DNA of 64,000 nucleotides from Lentimonas sp. CC4 (GCF_902728235.1 NZ_CACVBO010000001.1:496001-560000), one strand, 5' to 3'; counted from the first letter of the stretch, positions 27,082 through 36,011 are shown. The notes: generated by a model from the sequence alone, not told the origin. Numbers and translations are program-made.

Positions 27082-27360
27082 GGGGGGGCGACCACCAAGC
27101 CTCTCGCCTCAAACGATACCATCGTGTCGCGGGAGTGGTCGAAATGGCTTCGCCAGTCCGCTACCAATTAAACCTAAAAAGAGTAGTTAGACGGAGGTCT
27201 GCCGTAGATGGCGAAGCAAGTTGGAAGGTCGGAGTTAGAAGCTGAGCATCAGTGCTTTATAGCCCCTGAAGCGCTCGGCAGGCGGCGTCAGACTCGGCCG
27301 TAAGCACTTCATTACCAAAGACTAACTTCTAACTTCTAACTTCTAACTTCTGAATATAGG
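27082..27360. other. Repeat-filled gap between the parvulin gene and miaA
   Basis: It holds a segment similar, in inverse orientation, to the 101-bp repeat unit near hemA (GTGGTCGAAATGGCTTCGCC, 27134-27153). It also holds a 27-base dispersed repeat at 27191-27217, a diverged inverse copy of the 42278-42460 repeat (27236-27350) and the 7-base unit TAACTTC repeated four times (27323-27350). No gene was seen. Confidence 0.65.
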
Positions 27361-28245
27361 TTAAAACGTAATCAACTCGTCGGGGCGACGGATCTGTGTG
27401 CGGAACCAAGTGCCCTGTTTTTTCACTAAGTGATTGGTGCTTTGCACGATCGCGGGTGCCAGTGATTTGAGCTGAATCGCACCACGAAGATACTCAAGCG
27501 TCTCGCGATACCCAATCGCAGAGGCCGCGCTGGGATTCTTTTCAAGACCAAGCTCACGCAGGCATTCGACTTCTTCGATGAGCCCATCCTGCAACATCTT
27601 ATCCACGCGACGTGCGACACGTTGCTTTAAATTTTCGGGATCACGCTCCAGTAAAATATACTTTTTCTCACAGTCCGCATACGGCTCAGGGCGCGCAGCA
27701 AACTCAGCTTGTAGATCCGGCAAGGACTTACCCGATGCGATACAGCGCTCCAGCGCGCGCAAGACTCGGCGCGGATTCAACGCATCTAAATTCCCAATCC
27801 CTGCAGGGCTGCGTTGCCTCAGTTCCGCCACCAAACCATCTAAGCCTTCGGCGGCATAGAGTTCCGCCACCTGTGCACGAATCGCATCAGAGACCACGAC
27901 AATATCGATCACTGGCGCAAAGAAGCTCTTCAGATAAAACCCGCTACCACCAGTCACCACGACCGACTTGCCACGCGCAAAAATATCGGCCACGGCCGCC
28001 TTAGAATCGCGCACATAAGCAGCGATATGATAGGGCTGATTGACCGCGTTCACATCAATCAAATGATGTGGCACACGCGCAAGCTCCTCAGGCGTCGGCT
28101 TTGCGGTGCCGATATCCATACCGCGATAAACGAGTGATGCATCGCACGACACGATCTCAGCATTGTGCTTCTCAGCGTAGGAAAGCGCATACTCGGTTTT
28201 GCCAACCGCGGTGGCTCCAGTGATGATGTGTAAAGTCTGTGTCAT
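27361..28245 (-). CDS. miaA: tRNA dimethylallyltransferase
   Basis: Adds a dimethylallyl group to A37 of tRNAs reading U-starting codons. The P-loop GATAVGKT is at residues 10-17, followed by SCDASLVYRGMDIGTAKP and HHLIDVNAVNQPYH, the substrate channel motifs, then VVTGGSGFYLKSFF and NPRRVLRALE. Near the C-terminus, ASAIGYRETLEYLRG and KKQGTWFRTQIRR are typical. The ATG at 28245 was chosen; an in-frame start at 28257 would add four residues. The length of 294 residues is normal. It is divergent from the cysteine-cluster gene. Confidence 0.95.
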   Translation of the reverse strand: MTQTLHIITGATAVGKTEYALSYAEKHNAEIVSCDASLVYRGMDIGTAKPTPEELARVPHHLIDVNAVNQPYHIAAYVRDSKAAVADIFARGKSVVVTGGSGFYLKSFFAPVIDIVVVSDAIRAQVAELYAAEGLDGLVAELRQRSPAGIGNLDALNPRRVLRALERCIASGKSLPDLQAEFAARPEPYADCEKKYILLERDPENLKQRVARRVDKMLQDGLIEEVECLRELGLEKNPSAASAIGYRETLEYLRGAIQLKSLAPAIVQSTNHLVKKQGTWFRTQIRRPDELITF

Positions 28246-28359
28246 AAAATTGTGCATTGAGGCTATGACAAGCTATGCCCAGACTTCCAACACCTTTTTA
28301 GGGGGCACACCGAATCACGCTTGGCAACCAGAGCAATGCGCGTAATCCTGAGCCCACGA

Positions 28360-28680
28360 ATGACGCTTGACCTCACCGAATACGATTGCACCGCATGTGG
28401 CGCCTGCTGCCGAAGCTTCCCCATCTTTGCGAGCGAGGCCGACGCCGTGCGCGAACCCGCGATCCGCAACGAAGCACGCCGACTACCGGAACATTTGGAG
28501 ACCGAGGATAAGGCATATCAACTCTTTCCACTGCCCTTCCAAACCCGCTGCCCCTATTTGAAAGAAGACGAGCTCTGCCGAATCTACGAATCGCGGCCAA
28601 GCGTGTGCCGTCGTTTTGAAGCCGGTAGCGCGCAGTGCATCGAGGCGCGACGACGGCAGTTCGGCGAAGCCGAACAGTGA
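28360..28680 (+). CDS. YkgJ family cysteine-cluster protein
   Basis: A 106-residue protein with the CxxCGxCC motif (DCTACGACCR, near residue 7-16), a middle CPYL, LCRIYESRPSVCRRF, and a late Cys. These are the hallmarks of the YkgJ/UPF0153 family, thought to bind zinc or an Fe-S cluster. The start at 28360 puts the motif close to the N-terminus as in relatives; in-frame starts at 28336 (ATG) and 28321 (TTG) are possible. Function is unknown. No operon partner is present on this strand. Confidence 0.8.
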   Translation: MTLDLTEYDCTACGACCRSFPIFASEADAVREPAIRNEARRLPEHLETEDKAYQLFPLPFQTRCPYLKEDELCRIYESRPSVCRRFEAGSAQCIEARRRQFGEAEQ

Positions 28681-28837
28681 CGCTTTGCGAGTGAAAGTGA
28701 AAGTGATCAGTGATCAGTGGGACAAGTGTATGAGACAGAGCTCGTCACCCCCCGAACGATTCACTCTCACTAGCGAAGCGCCTCACTCGCCGAAGGCGCC
28801 TCACTAGCGAAGCGTTCACTCGCGAGCGCAGCGAGCG

Positions 28838-29785
28838 CTACTCTCTCAACGTCCCAGCCGCTTGCTCGTCGAGGAAGGATTGATACGCCATCGCCACCCC
28901 TTGCTCGATTGGAATCTTAGGTGCCCACCCAGTGGCTTTAATCTTCGAAATATCAGTGAGCTTGCGTGGCGTGCCATCTGGCTTGCTGGTGTCAAAGGTC
29001 AGCTCGCCTGCGTAGCCCACGGCGTCTTTGACCAGACGCGCTAGGTCACCAATCGAAATATCGGTCCCGCAACCGAGGTTTACCCATTCCGGCGGATTCT
29101 CAAGTTCCAGTAAGTGCAAAATCCCTGCGGCCGCATCGTCCGCATGCAAGAATTCGCGCAACGGTGTGCCCGTGCCCCAGATCGCGACTTCGGGTGTGTG
29201 GTTTGCCTTCGCCTCGTGGAAGCGACGGATCAACGCGGGGAGCACATGGGAATTTTGCGGATGATAGGTATCGCCCGCACCGTAAAGGTTGGTCGGCATC
29301 GCGGAGTGATAGCAGACGCCATATTGACGCCGGTAATACTCGCACATTTTGAGACCTGCGATCTTCGCGATGGCATAGGCTTCATTGGTCGGCTCTAGCG
29401 CACCAGTCAGCAACGATTCTTCCTGGATCGGTTGCTCGGCAAATTTCGGATAGATACAGGTGCTCCCGAGAAAGAGCAGACGCTGCACGCCTTCATTGTA
29501 AGCCTCGCCAATGGTGTTTTGAGCGATGGCGAGGTTCTCCATCATAAACTCGGCCGGATAGGTATTGTTGGCATGGATACCGCCAACACGTGCCGCAGCG
29601 ATAATCGCGACTTCTGGCTTCTCAGCGGCGTAGAACGCACGCACCGCGGCTTGGTTCGTCAGGTCGAGTTCACCCCGAGTGCGCACCACGATGTGATCAA
29701 ACCCCTGCGCACGCAACGCACGCACCACAGCCGAGCCAACCATACCACGATGCCCAGCGACGTAAATTTTTGATGTCTTATCCAT
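28838..29785 (-). CDS. fcl: GDP-L-fucose synthase
   Basis: Epimerase/reductase that makes GDP-L-fucose from GDP-4-keto-6-deoxymannose using NADPH. The nucleotide-binding motif [14 protein letters not shown] is at the N-terminus. [10 protein letters not shown] and GSTCIYP follow, with the catalytic Tyr-x3-Lys in [41 protein letters not shown] and [14 protein letters not shown] are also typical. The ATG at 29785 yields 315 residues, the usual length; an in-frame extension to 29806 is less likely. It follows gmd with a 69-base gap filled by 7-bp repeats. Together they supply fucose for surface glycans. Confidence 0.96.
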   Translation of the reverse strand: MDKTSKIYVAGHRGMVGSAVVRALRAQGFDHIVVRTRGELDLTNQAAVRAFYAAEKPEVAIIAAARVGGIHANNTYPAEFMMENLAIAQNTIGEAYNEGVQRLLFLGSTCIYPKFAEQPIQEESLLTGALEPTNEAYAIAKIAGLKMCEYYRRQYGVCYHSAMPTNLYGAGDTYHPQNSHVLPALIRRFHEAKANHTPEVAIWGTGTPLREFLHADDAAAGILHLLELENPPEWVNLGCGTDISIGDLARLVKDAVGYAGELTFDTSKPDGTPRKLTDISKIKATGWAPKIPIEQGVAMAYQSFLDEQAAGTLRE

Positions 29786-29805
29786 GTCTACCAAAGCCTC
29801 AATCA

Positions 29806-29852
29806 ACTCTCAATTCCACATTCCTAATTCCTAATTCCACATTCCTAATTCT
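29806..29852. repeat. 7-bp tandem repeat between gmd and fcl
   Basis: Units ATTCCTA and ATTCCAC alternate in the gap between the two genes. The ATTCCTA unit is the same as at 9024-9055 in the metal operon, about 20 kb away. Confidence 0.75.
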
Positions 29853-29854
29853 CC

Positions 29855-30871
29855 TCATCCGTTCGTCGCTTGCTTGTAAGCGAGCTCTTGCTTGGCCAGA
29901 ACGAGGTCGGAATCGACCATGATCTTGACCAACTCCTTGAACTTCACCTTAGGCTCCCAGCCGAGTTGCTTCTTCGCTTTGGCAGGATCGCCGATCAACA
30001 AATCGACTTCGGTCGGACGCTCATAGCGCTTGTCGTAGTCAACATACTTTTCCCAGTCTAAATCGAGGTTGTTGAAGGTCTCAATCACGAAGTCCTTCAC
30101 GGAGTTCGTTTCGTTGGTGGCCATCACATAGTCATCGCCCTCGTCTTGCTGGAGCATCAGCCACATCGCTTCGACGTATTCCTTGGCATAGCCCCAGTCG
30201 CGTTGCGCGTCGAGATTGCCGAGGTAGAGCTTATCCTGCAGACCGAGTTTGATACGCGTCGCCGCGCGGGTGATCTTGCGCGTCACAAAGGTCTCACCAC
30301 GGCGTGGCGATTCGTGATTAAAGAGAATACCATTAGTCGCATGCATGCCATACGATTCGCGATAGTTCACAGTGAGCCAATACGCATAGACCTTCGCGCA
30401 ACCATACGGCGAGCGCGGATAGAACGGTGTCTTCTCGGTTTGTGGCACGTCCTGCACCAAGCCGAACATTTCGGATGAGGAGGCTTGATAGAAACGGCAC
30501 TTACCTTCGAGACCGACTTCGCGGATCGCTTCGAGTAGACGCAGTGTGCCTAGACCTGTGACGTCGCCAGTGTATTCCGGAATATCAAAGGAAACACGCA
30601 CGTGGCTCTGCGCGCCAAGGTGATAAATTTCGTCTGGCTGCAAATTGTAAAGCAGCTTCATCAGCATCACGCCATCAGCCAGATCCCCATAATGCAGGAA
30701 CATCTTGGTGCCATTGATGTGCGGATCATTATAGAGATGATCGATGCGCTGTGTATTGAAAGTCGAGCAACGACGAATAATGCCATGCACCTCGTAACCC
30801 TTAGCTAAGAGAAGTTCTGCAAGATACGATCCATCTTGACCGGTGATACCTGTGATGAGTGCTTTTTTCAT
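29855..30871 (-). CDS. gmd: GDP-mannose 4,6-dehydratase
   Basis: First committed step of GDP-L-fucose synthesis, removing water from GDP-mannose with bound NADP+. [15 protein letters not shown] gives the Rossmann motif, with [25 protein letters not shown], and the catalytic Ser/Thr and Tyr-x3-Lys in [10 protein letters not shown] and [31 protein letters not shown] and [18 protein letters not shown] complete the pattern. The 338-residue length is normal. It is the first gene of the gmd-fcl pair, divergent from a XylR-type regulator that may control it. Confidence 0.97.
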   Translation of the reverse strand: MKKALITGITGQDGSYLAELLLAKGYEVHGIIRRCSTFNTQRIDHLYNDPHINGTKMFLHYGDLADGVMLMKLLYNLQPDEIYHLGAQSHVRVSFDIPEYTGDVTGLGTLRLLEAIREVGLEGKCRFYQASSSEMFGLVQDVPQTEKTPFYPRSPYGCAKVYAYWLTVNYRESYGMHATNGILFNHESPRRGETFVTRKITRAATRIKLGLQDKLYLGNLDAQRDWGYAKEYVEAMWLMLQQDEGDDYVMATNETNSVKDFVIETFNNLDLDWEKYVDYDKRYERPTEVDLLIGDPAKAKKQLGWEPKVKFKELVKIMVDSDLVLAKQELAYKQATNG

Positions 30872-30913
30872 AATGGCGGCAGTATATACGACCTTGCTTG
30901 GCCTGTCTTTTCG

Positions 30914-30949
30914 TATTTACGTATAAATAATTATATATTTACGAATAAA
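30914..30949 (+). promoter_or_regulatory. Direct-repeat operator candidate upstream of the XylR-type regulator
   Basis: TATTTACGTATAAA (30914-30927) and TATTTACGAATAAA (30936-30949) are direct repeats with one mismatch, 22 bases apart, or about two helical turns. Paired direct repeats at this spacing are typical for AraC-family regulators. They end 3 bases before the regulator start and lie in the 80-base gap shared with gmd. Binding is inferred. Confidence 0.5.
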
Positions 30950-30951
30950 CC

Positions 30952-32064
30952 ATGCGCACCCATGAACAACTCGTCGCGATCGCCTTCGATCTGAATTTCC
31001 GCCACGCCGCAGAAATCTTCAGCGGCGTGTCCGATTATGTAACCGAAGCACGACTCGATTGGCAGCTCATGCCACTCAATTTCGGCTTCGAAGTGCGGCT
31101 CATGGAATTGGCAAAATCCGGACAACTCTCCGGAGCGATTGGCACCTTCGTGAGCGATGGCTGGATCGCAGGATTGCTCGAACAAGGCGTCGCCGCGATC
31201 AACATGTTTAACTTTTCGGAGATTCACAGCATCCCCAATGTCGGACCGGACGACTTCGCCACAGGCGAAGCCGCTGCTGAGCATCTGATCGCCCAAGGTG
31301 CCAAGCGCTTTGCGTTCTTCGGAGCGGACGGCGTGCATTACACACGGCTACGAGAAGCGGGGTTCAAGGCTGGCCTCCAGTGGCGCAGCACCATCGAACT
31401 ACGCCCCGGCCCTTGCTTAGACGATCAAATTAAGGACTTAAACACCGCCGAAGGTCTGCTCGGCATCTTCTGCTCGAATGATCTATCCGCCCGTGAATTC
31501 ATCCTTGCCGCACAACGGCAAGGCCTGCACTGCGGGCGCGATTTCCTGATCGTCGGCGTGGACAACGATCCCTCCGAGTCGATCTTTGCCGGCATCGGCA
31601 TCAGCAGCTTCAAGCAACCGATCCGCGAGACCGGTTACCTCGCAGCCAAAGCGCTTCACCAACAGCTCACGCTCGGGCAACTCACCTCCGAGCTGACACT
31701 GCAAACACCCTCGCAACTCATCGCCCGTGAATCCTCACTAGCGTCAGGCCGCGCCCGCATTGCCCAACAAGCCGTCAACCTACTACACGAGCACCTCGCC
31801 GATCCGGAGCTAGAAATGGAAAGCATCGCTCAACGCATCGGCGTCTCTCGCCGCGTGCTAGAGCTGGCCGTCAAAGAGCAACTCAGCACCAGTCCCTACC
31901 AAATCCTCTCCAAAGCCCGACTCGAGCGAGCACAGCAGCTCCTGAAAACCACCAAGCTCCCGATAATGGAAGTCGGCACACAGTCCGGCTACCCCGAGCC
32001 GCACCATTTTTCCGCATGGTTTAAGAAACAGTGCGGCATGGCTCCGAAAGCTTTTAGAGGTTGA
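30952..32064 (+). CDS. XylR-type transcriptional regulator (LacI-like sensor plus AraC HTH)
   Basis: A 370-residue regulator. Residues about 1-265 form a LacI/PBP-type sugar-sensing domain (VAIAFDLNFRHAAEIFSGV, GPDDFATGEAAAEHLIAQGAKRFAFFG, LLGIFCSNDLSAREFI, VGVDNDP). Residues about 270-370 are an AraC helix-turn-helix pair (LEMESIAQRIGVSRRVLE, PYQILSKARLERAQQLLKTTKLPIMEVGTQSGYPEPHHFSAWFKKQCGM). Such proteins sense a sugar and activate catabolic genes. It starts 80 bases from divergent gmd. The ligand is not known; its neighbours suggest a role in fucose or mannose metabolism, but this is only positional. Confidence 0.88.
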   Translation: MRTHEQLVAIAFDLNFRHAAEIFSGVSDYVTEARLDWQLMPLNFGFEVRLMELAKSGQLSGAIGTFVSDGWIAGLLEQGVAAINMFNFSEIHSIPNVGPDDFATGEAAAEHLIAQGAKRFAFFGADGVHYTRLREAGFKAGLQWRSTIELRPGPCLDDQIKDLNTAEGLLGIFCSNDLSAREFILAAQRQGLHCGRDFLIVGVDNDPSESIFAGIGISSFKQPIRETGYLAAKALHQQLTLGQLTSELTLQTPSQLIARESSLASGRARIAQQAVNLLHEHLADPELEMESIAQRIGVSRRVLELAVKEQLSTSPYQILSKARLERAQQLLKTTKLPIMEVGTQSGYPEPHHFSAWFKKQCGMAPKAFRG

Positions 32065-32218
32065 ATCGCCGAGCGAAAGGCGAATGTCAGCCAATGATAC
32101 GCTCTTCCTCTAGATAATTGATTTACAACCGCTATGCTAGGGTGCCCTACGGACGAGAATGGGGAGGTCATTACCTATATGAAGTAACAGACTGAAAGGT
32201 CTGAATTACTGATTCCAC

Positions 32219-32689
32219 TCATTCGATTCTTAAGTTAATTTCGATGTAGTAGATGCTCTCACCCTGCCACTTTAGTTCTTCAAAATATCTATTTTTGTCA
32301 GTATTAAGCATTATTGAACTATCATAGTGACGCGGCCGATCGTAGAAACTGGAGCTATTCTTCTTTTCCGTTTTTATCCGAAGTTCGGTGATGTTCCCCT
32401 TACGGTTCAATTGGTGATAACCGGGGTAATTATAGACGAAAATTTCTATTTTACGGCTATCACTTCCGAGTATAACGGTGGTCTCAAAATCGGATTTTGC
32501 ATCAAACCGAGTCTCCACGATTAACTTTTCCTTCTTCCCGATTGAAATCTTTTTATAAGATCCGTGCAGCCCCAGCAACGCCGCCTGCTTCCTAGAAAAT
32601 TCGTTATTCGTCTTGGGTGGCGTCAGTTGCTGCCAAGCGTTCAGTCGGCACGTCAAAGACAGGAGCAGAATTAGTAACAGTGGTTTCAT
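32219..32689 (-). CDS. Hypothetical secreted protein
   Basis: A 156-residue protein that I do not recognise. A signal peptide (MKPLLLILLLSLTCRLNAWQ) is clear. The body is basic and polar, with beta-strand-like stretches (EKLIVETRFDAKSDFETTVILGSDSRKIEIFVYNY, IYYIEINLRIE) and a Ser/Tyr/Asp-rich section. It begins a run of four small genes on the minus strand with lower GC than the housekeeping genes. It is likely accessory. Confidence 0.5.
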   Translation of the reverse strand: MKPLLLILLLSLTCRLNAWQQLTPPKTNNEFSRKQAALLGLHGSYKKISIGKKEKLIVETRFDAKSDFETTVILGSDSRKIEIFVYNYPGYHQLNRKGNITELRIKTEKKNSSSFYDRPRHYDSSIMLNTDKNRYFEELKWQGESIYYIEINLRIE

Positions 32690-32768
32690 TATTTTTATGC
32701 CGAACGTGGAGAGTGATCGATATCGCTTTCACGACATTGATCAGCTCGATTAGATATCCTGTAGATGG

Positions 32769-33215
32769 TTATCTGCATGTCCAGATTCGATATAGACTCC
32801 AGGTTGCATCTTCGTTCCTTTTGAAGTCAATGTGAACGTGAGAAAGGGCACCGCCGTGTCCTCCTAGCTTAAAGTCACTTTCATTGCTGGGGAATTGCTC
32901 AGAGCTGAAAACCTCACTTAAAGAGCGCTGGCCTAGGGTTTCTTTCATTCTTTCTATGTCGTGTAGTTGGCCAACTGCATCAGCCTTATGCGTCTGGCTT
33001 CTTACGATCTTACTTTCTTCATTTTGGTCCAATGCTTCATCAATCCACTGCAGGAATGGGGCGAGTTCTGTAAATGAAACGGCATTCGACTGTGCTGAAT
33101 CTTGCTGTGCTAGAATTGAAGCGGGATTCTTCTCTTCAGGACGATCGGGACCGCAGCAAGTGAACGGAACTCCCCCTGCGCATCCCAGTGTGATTGCTGC
33201 TATCAAAAATTTCAT
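32769..33215 (-). CDS. Hypothetical secreted protein
   Basis: A 148-residue protein of unknown function. The N-terminus (MKFLIAAITLGCAGGVPFTC) looks like a signal peptide, and one of its cysteines might be lipidated (GGVPFTCC), though the lipobox is not canonical. The middle is acidic and helical (ELAPFLQWIDEALDQNEESK; DIERMKETLGQRSLSEVF). The C-terminal GGHGGALSHVHIDFKRN is His/Gly-rich. It lies 80 bases upstream of the other hypothetical secreted gene on the same strand; they might be co-transcribed. Confidence 0.45.
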   Translation of the reverse strand: MKFLIAAITLGCAGGVPFTCCGPDRPEEKNPASILAQQDSAQSNAVSFTELAPFLQWIDEALDQNEESKIVRSQTHKADAVGQLHDIERMKETLGQRSLSEVFSSEQFPSNESDFKLGGHGGALSHVHIDFKRNEDATWSLYRIWTCR

Positions 33216-33412
33216 TTCCTCTGGATATCGTAGAGATCAGCGGATGCGAGGCAACTGATTTAGATTAACACCGGCGCATGAACTCGCATTCGCTGCATCG
33301 ACTGGATCAGGACTCAAATGTGACAAATGCACAGACCGCTCAACCGCGTCTATGCACTGTTTTTTTTTCAGCATCTTGTCACGGCGTAATGCAATGGAGG
33401 CGGAAGCTGGAG

Positions 33413-33540
33413 ACCGCTTATTTTCACTAATTTACGCTTATTATGAGGTTTCATTTTTCGTTCTTAGCGTCGGGTTGGATCAGCGTTTATTAGCGTAAAT
33501 TAGCGGTTAAAAAAATCTGGGTTCCTTTTCTTCTGTATAT
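33413..33540. repeat. Inverted CGCTTAAT/CTAATTTACGC arm repeat, copy A
   Basis: CCGCTTATTTTCACTAATTT then ACGCTTATTA on the left (33413-33443), with the inverse GCGTTTATTAGCGTAAATTA then GCGG on the right (33483-33506). A tail TCTGGGTTC...CTTCTGTAT follows at 33516-33540. A related copy is at 33751-33840. Confidence 0.6.
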
Positions 33541-33750
33541 CGTAGATAGTGGTAAGAGGACTAATTCTGGATATACCAGTGGGCAGTGCAATCGGGATCG
33601 GCGCTTCGGAGTGGTTGAGGTTCATTTTAGTGGGATTTTTAAGATTCGTTCAGAGTGGTTAGAATGTGGATTCATTCAATTCAATCATCCCCAGAGGCCA
33701 GCGGGGCTGGATCCGCTTAACTTGCTACGCCATCTCCGGCAGACCTCCGT

Positions 33751-33840
33751 CGCTTAATTTACGCTTAAAAAGAGATAGCTGACGTCGTTCAGGTTAAGCG
33801 TGATTAAGCGGTCAAAATCTGGGTTCATTTCTTCTGTATC
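33751..33840. repeat. Inverted CGCTTAAT arm repeat, copy B
   Basis: The left arm CGCTTAATTTACGCTTAA (33751-33768) matches the inverse GGTTAAGCGTGATTAAGCGG (33792-33811). The same tail as copy A follows. The spacing between arms is shorter than in copy A. Confidence 0.6.
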
Positions 33841-33881
33841 GTGGAGCGTGAGCGTGAGTGATTCTAAGCGAACCTCATTGA

Positions 33882-34184
33882 TCACCGCGACTGGTTATCA
33901 TCCTGGATTAGTTCTAGAAGGATTTGGCAAACTTGTGCTAATGCTTTTAAAGTTATAAATAGGATTCCTGCGACGACTATAGTTCCTATGGTGTAATAGA
34001 ATTTTTCACTATTGTCTAGTCTTTGGTTTGTTAAAGAAAGGATTGGAAGTGTGATGCCCAACGCGATGCTAAATGCAGCCATCCCATTTAGCATTGCTTT
34101 GAGTAAATGAAGGTAGGTAAAGCGATGCCCTGATAGAGCTTCCCTGATCTCCTTATCCAGTATGCCTTCGTTTTGATTCTTCAT
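33882..34184 (-). CDS. Hypothetical two-helix membrane protein
   Basis: A 100-residue protein of unknown function. It has two clear membrane helices: about 27-50 (AMLNGMAAFSIALGITLPIL) and 62-85 (FYYTIGTIVVAGILFITLKAL). A hydrophilic N-terminus (MKNQNEGILDKEIREALSG) and a short acidic C-terminus flank them. It resembles the 116-residue two-helix protein at 35130 in size and layout. The two may be distant relatives in the same accessory region, but no sequence identity is claimed. Confidence 0.5.
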   Translation of the reverse strand: MKNQNEGILDKEIREALSGHRFTYLHLLKAMLNGMAAFSIALGITLPILSLTNQRLDNSEKFYYTIGTIVVAGILFITLKALAQVCQILLELIQDDNQSR

Positions 34185-34393
34185 TTCTCTGATAACGTCC
34201 GAGTCATCCTACGTCTGACCGAGGGCGCGCTCCGAATTCCGAATTGATGGTTGAATAGCGATGAAGCGTAGAACTCGTGGCGGGTCAGGCGTTAGGATCG
34301 ACGCCTTGTTCTGCTTCTTCCGTTGATTCTGCACTCTTCGCCCACAGGCATAAATAGGCGTGGAATTGGCAGTGCCAGAGCAGGCGGAGAGGA

Positions 34394-34996
34394 TTACAAT
34401 CGTCTCCTTCGCATTACCATAAGCCCCACTACTGTTGAAAGGAGAAGTGCTGTGGAAGATGGTTCGGGAATTTGAAAGGCGACGATAGCGTCGCCACTGC
34501 CTCCGATGTAACCACTACCATTGGGAACTGTTCCGCCGAAATCTGAGGATTGAAGGAAGAAACTTGAGCCGCCTAAATTCACATAGTCCAGTCTCTGATC
34601 GAGACTGCTGCTGACAAGCGACAGGGTGGTAGTGATTCCAGTCAAGATGGGTGGTAAGGAAATGTCCTTCAGCAAAATGTCACTCTCCGTAACTTCGATC
34701 ATGACCAGGCCAGGATTTGGCCCCGCTATATCATACTCCCATAAAGAGTTCGCCGGGGTGAAAACATACGCGGACGGTCCCGGTAAGGTTACTGTGATAT
34801 TCCAATCCGTGAACGGTGTGTCATTCTCGGTGAACTCTCCCACTGTAGTCGTGATGGTTCCGGCCACGGTGAAGCCCTTGTCAAGCGGGTCAGCAAGAAT
34901 CTCGTTAGGGTCAACTACCTGGTAATCAAAAGCAGCTTGCGCCGGAAGGCAAAGGACAGCCGCAATGACAACCGTTATTAGGTCTTTTTTTCTCAT
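34394..34996 (-). CDS. PEP-CTERM sorted protein
   Basis: A 200-residue exported protein. It has a signal peptide (MRKKDLITVVIAAVLCLPAQA), a beta-rich body (FTVAGTITTTVGEFTENDTP; ITEV-type strands; GSYIGGSGDAIVAF-like end), and the tag QIPEPSSTALLLSTVVGLMVMRRRRL: Pro-Glu-Pro-Ser, a hydrophobic helix and a terminal Arg cluster. Exosortase processing and surface placement are expected. It is followed downstream by small unknown genes. The function of the body is unknown. Confidence 0.8.
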   Translation of the reverse strand: MRKKDLITVVIAAVLCLPAQAAFDYQVVDPNEILADPLDKGFTVAGTITTTVGEFTENDTPFTDWNITVTLPGPSAYVFTPANSLWEYDIAGPNPGLVMIEVTESDILLKDISLPPILTGITTTLSLVSSSLDQRLDYVNLGGSSFFLQSSDFGGTVPNGSGYIGGSGDAIVAFQIPEPSSTALLLSTVVGLMVMRRRRL

Positions 34997-35129
34997 TTGA
35001 ACTTATTTTGGGTGGTCGGATTCAAGCGGCCAGCGCAACTGGGTTGGTGGTTAATGTAGATTCGTCGGCGAAACATTAGAGATGTCAAGCACAACGTAGA
35101 GATGTGACATAGATGAGCGCCAGCGAAAT

Positions 35130-35480
35130 CTATTGATCACAATCGACTGGATCTGACTCCTTTTCAAGTCTTTCCGCGATCCCAATTATGAGTGTTTGGA
35201 CTGGATCACCAATCCAATTTTTAATAGTAGTCCCAATGATAACTCCGGTCATAATGCTTATGAGCATTAACATTGGTAAGATTGTTGAATACGCTAGGGC
35301 TTGAAGTTCTATTTTTCCTTCCAATTTTACTGGAATTGAAGCCATGGTATTTGCTGCGAAGCAGAAGGCGGCCATCATCAGTATGATTAGACATACGAAA
35401 ACCCATTTCATTTTCTGAAACTGCTTTCGGTTTTTCTGAAGCCGATGTAGCGCTTTGGATTCTGCTTCAGTTAAATTCAT
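35130..35480 (-). CDS. Hypothetical two-helix membrane protein
   Basis: A 116-residue protein of unknown function. The N-terminal part is polar and helical (MNLTEAESKALHRLQKNRKQ). It is followed by two membrane helices, about 25-47 (WVFVCLIILMMAAFCFAANT) and 66-88 (STILPMLMLISIMTGVIIGT), and a short acidic tail ending in Asp-Pro-Val-Asp-Cys-Asp-Gln. It lies 61 bases downstream of another membrane-protein gene on the same strand. Function cannot be assigned. Confidence 0.5.
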   Translation of the reverse strand: MNLTEAESKALHRLQKNRKQFQKMKWVFVCLIILMMAAFCFAANTMASIPVKLEGKIELQALAYSTILPMLMLISIMTGVIIGTTIKNWIGDPVQTLIIGIAERLEKESDPVDCDQ

Positions 35481-35540
35481 TACTTTTCAGATCGTCGAGG
35501 ACAGGCAACCCGTCTGACGAGTTCAAAGTCCTGTTGATTT

Positions 35541-35885
35541 TTAGAGTTTTACTGGAGGGTTATCGGGTTGTCCTGCTCCGACTTGCTCACGTCTCTTTTT
35601 CTTAATTCGCTTCGAGAAGGCGAAATCGTAAACCTCAGCTGTAAGACCAACCGAACGTGACACATACGATACAATCAGGGGAAACACCAGAGGAAGTGAT
35701 ACGACCCAGAGTAAACCAAAGATCCCCAAAAACCAACTGACGATAGATTCTTTACTGACCAACTCGGCAGTCAGCATCGCAAATGCTTTTCCGATTTGGT
35801 AAATGCCGCCGACGAAAAAGAAGAGCAGGAAGACTCTCCAAATGATTCGAAGACCGTTGATCCATTCTCTTTTTAAATTTTCCAT
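35541..35885 (-). CDS. Hypothetical membrane protein
   Basis: A 114-residue reading from MENLKREWINGLR. It has two hydrophobic segments: about 12-35 (LRIIWRVFLLFFFVGGIYQI) and 50-75 (SWFLGIFGLLWVVSLPLVFPLI). A Lys/Arg-rich tail (FSKRIKKKRREQ) and a Gly/Pro end follow. The start at 35885 was chosen because an in-frame extension to 35972 reads into a repeat-rich promoter region. Function is unknown. Confidence 0.5.
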   Translation of the reverse strand: MENLKREWINGLRIIWRVFLLFFFVGGIYQIGKAFAMLTAELVSKESIVSWFLGIFGLLWVVSLPLVFPLIVSYVSRSVGLTAEVYDFAFSKRIKKKRREQVGAGQPDNPPVKL

Positions 35886-35975
35886 TTTCTGTGAACAAGT
35901 TATTATGTCATTTGAGATAATATTCCCGTTAGGGCTTGTCAACGCCACTTTGGCGTAAGCATGCCAAGTCATTTT

Positions 35976-36011
35976 AATGACATATCAAGCCGATTGGGGT
36001 GATATGTCATT
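35976..36011. promoter_or_regulatory. 12-bp inverted repeat, possible operator
   Basis: AATGACATATCA (35976-35987) and TGATATGTCATT (36000-36011) are perfect inverses around a 12-base spacer. A related ATTATGTCATTTGAGATAAT occurs at 35903-35922 before the membrane-protein gene. The symmetry suggests a dimeric regulator site rather than a terminator, because no T run follows. Confidence 0.4.

Larger units (their letters stand above)
33216..33881. other. Gene-free repeat-bearing region
   Basis: 666 bases. Two related inverted-arm repeats are present at 33413-33509 and 33751-33811. Both are followed by TCTGGGTTC and CTTCTGTAT (33516-33540 and 33817-33840). A 28-base dispersed repeat (33724-33751) abuts the second. 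A run of T at about 33360 has no obvious stem. No credible gene was seen. Confidence 0.6.
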
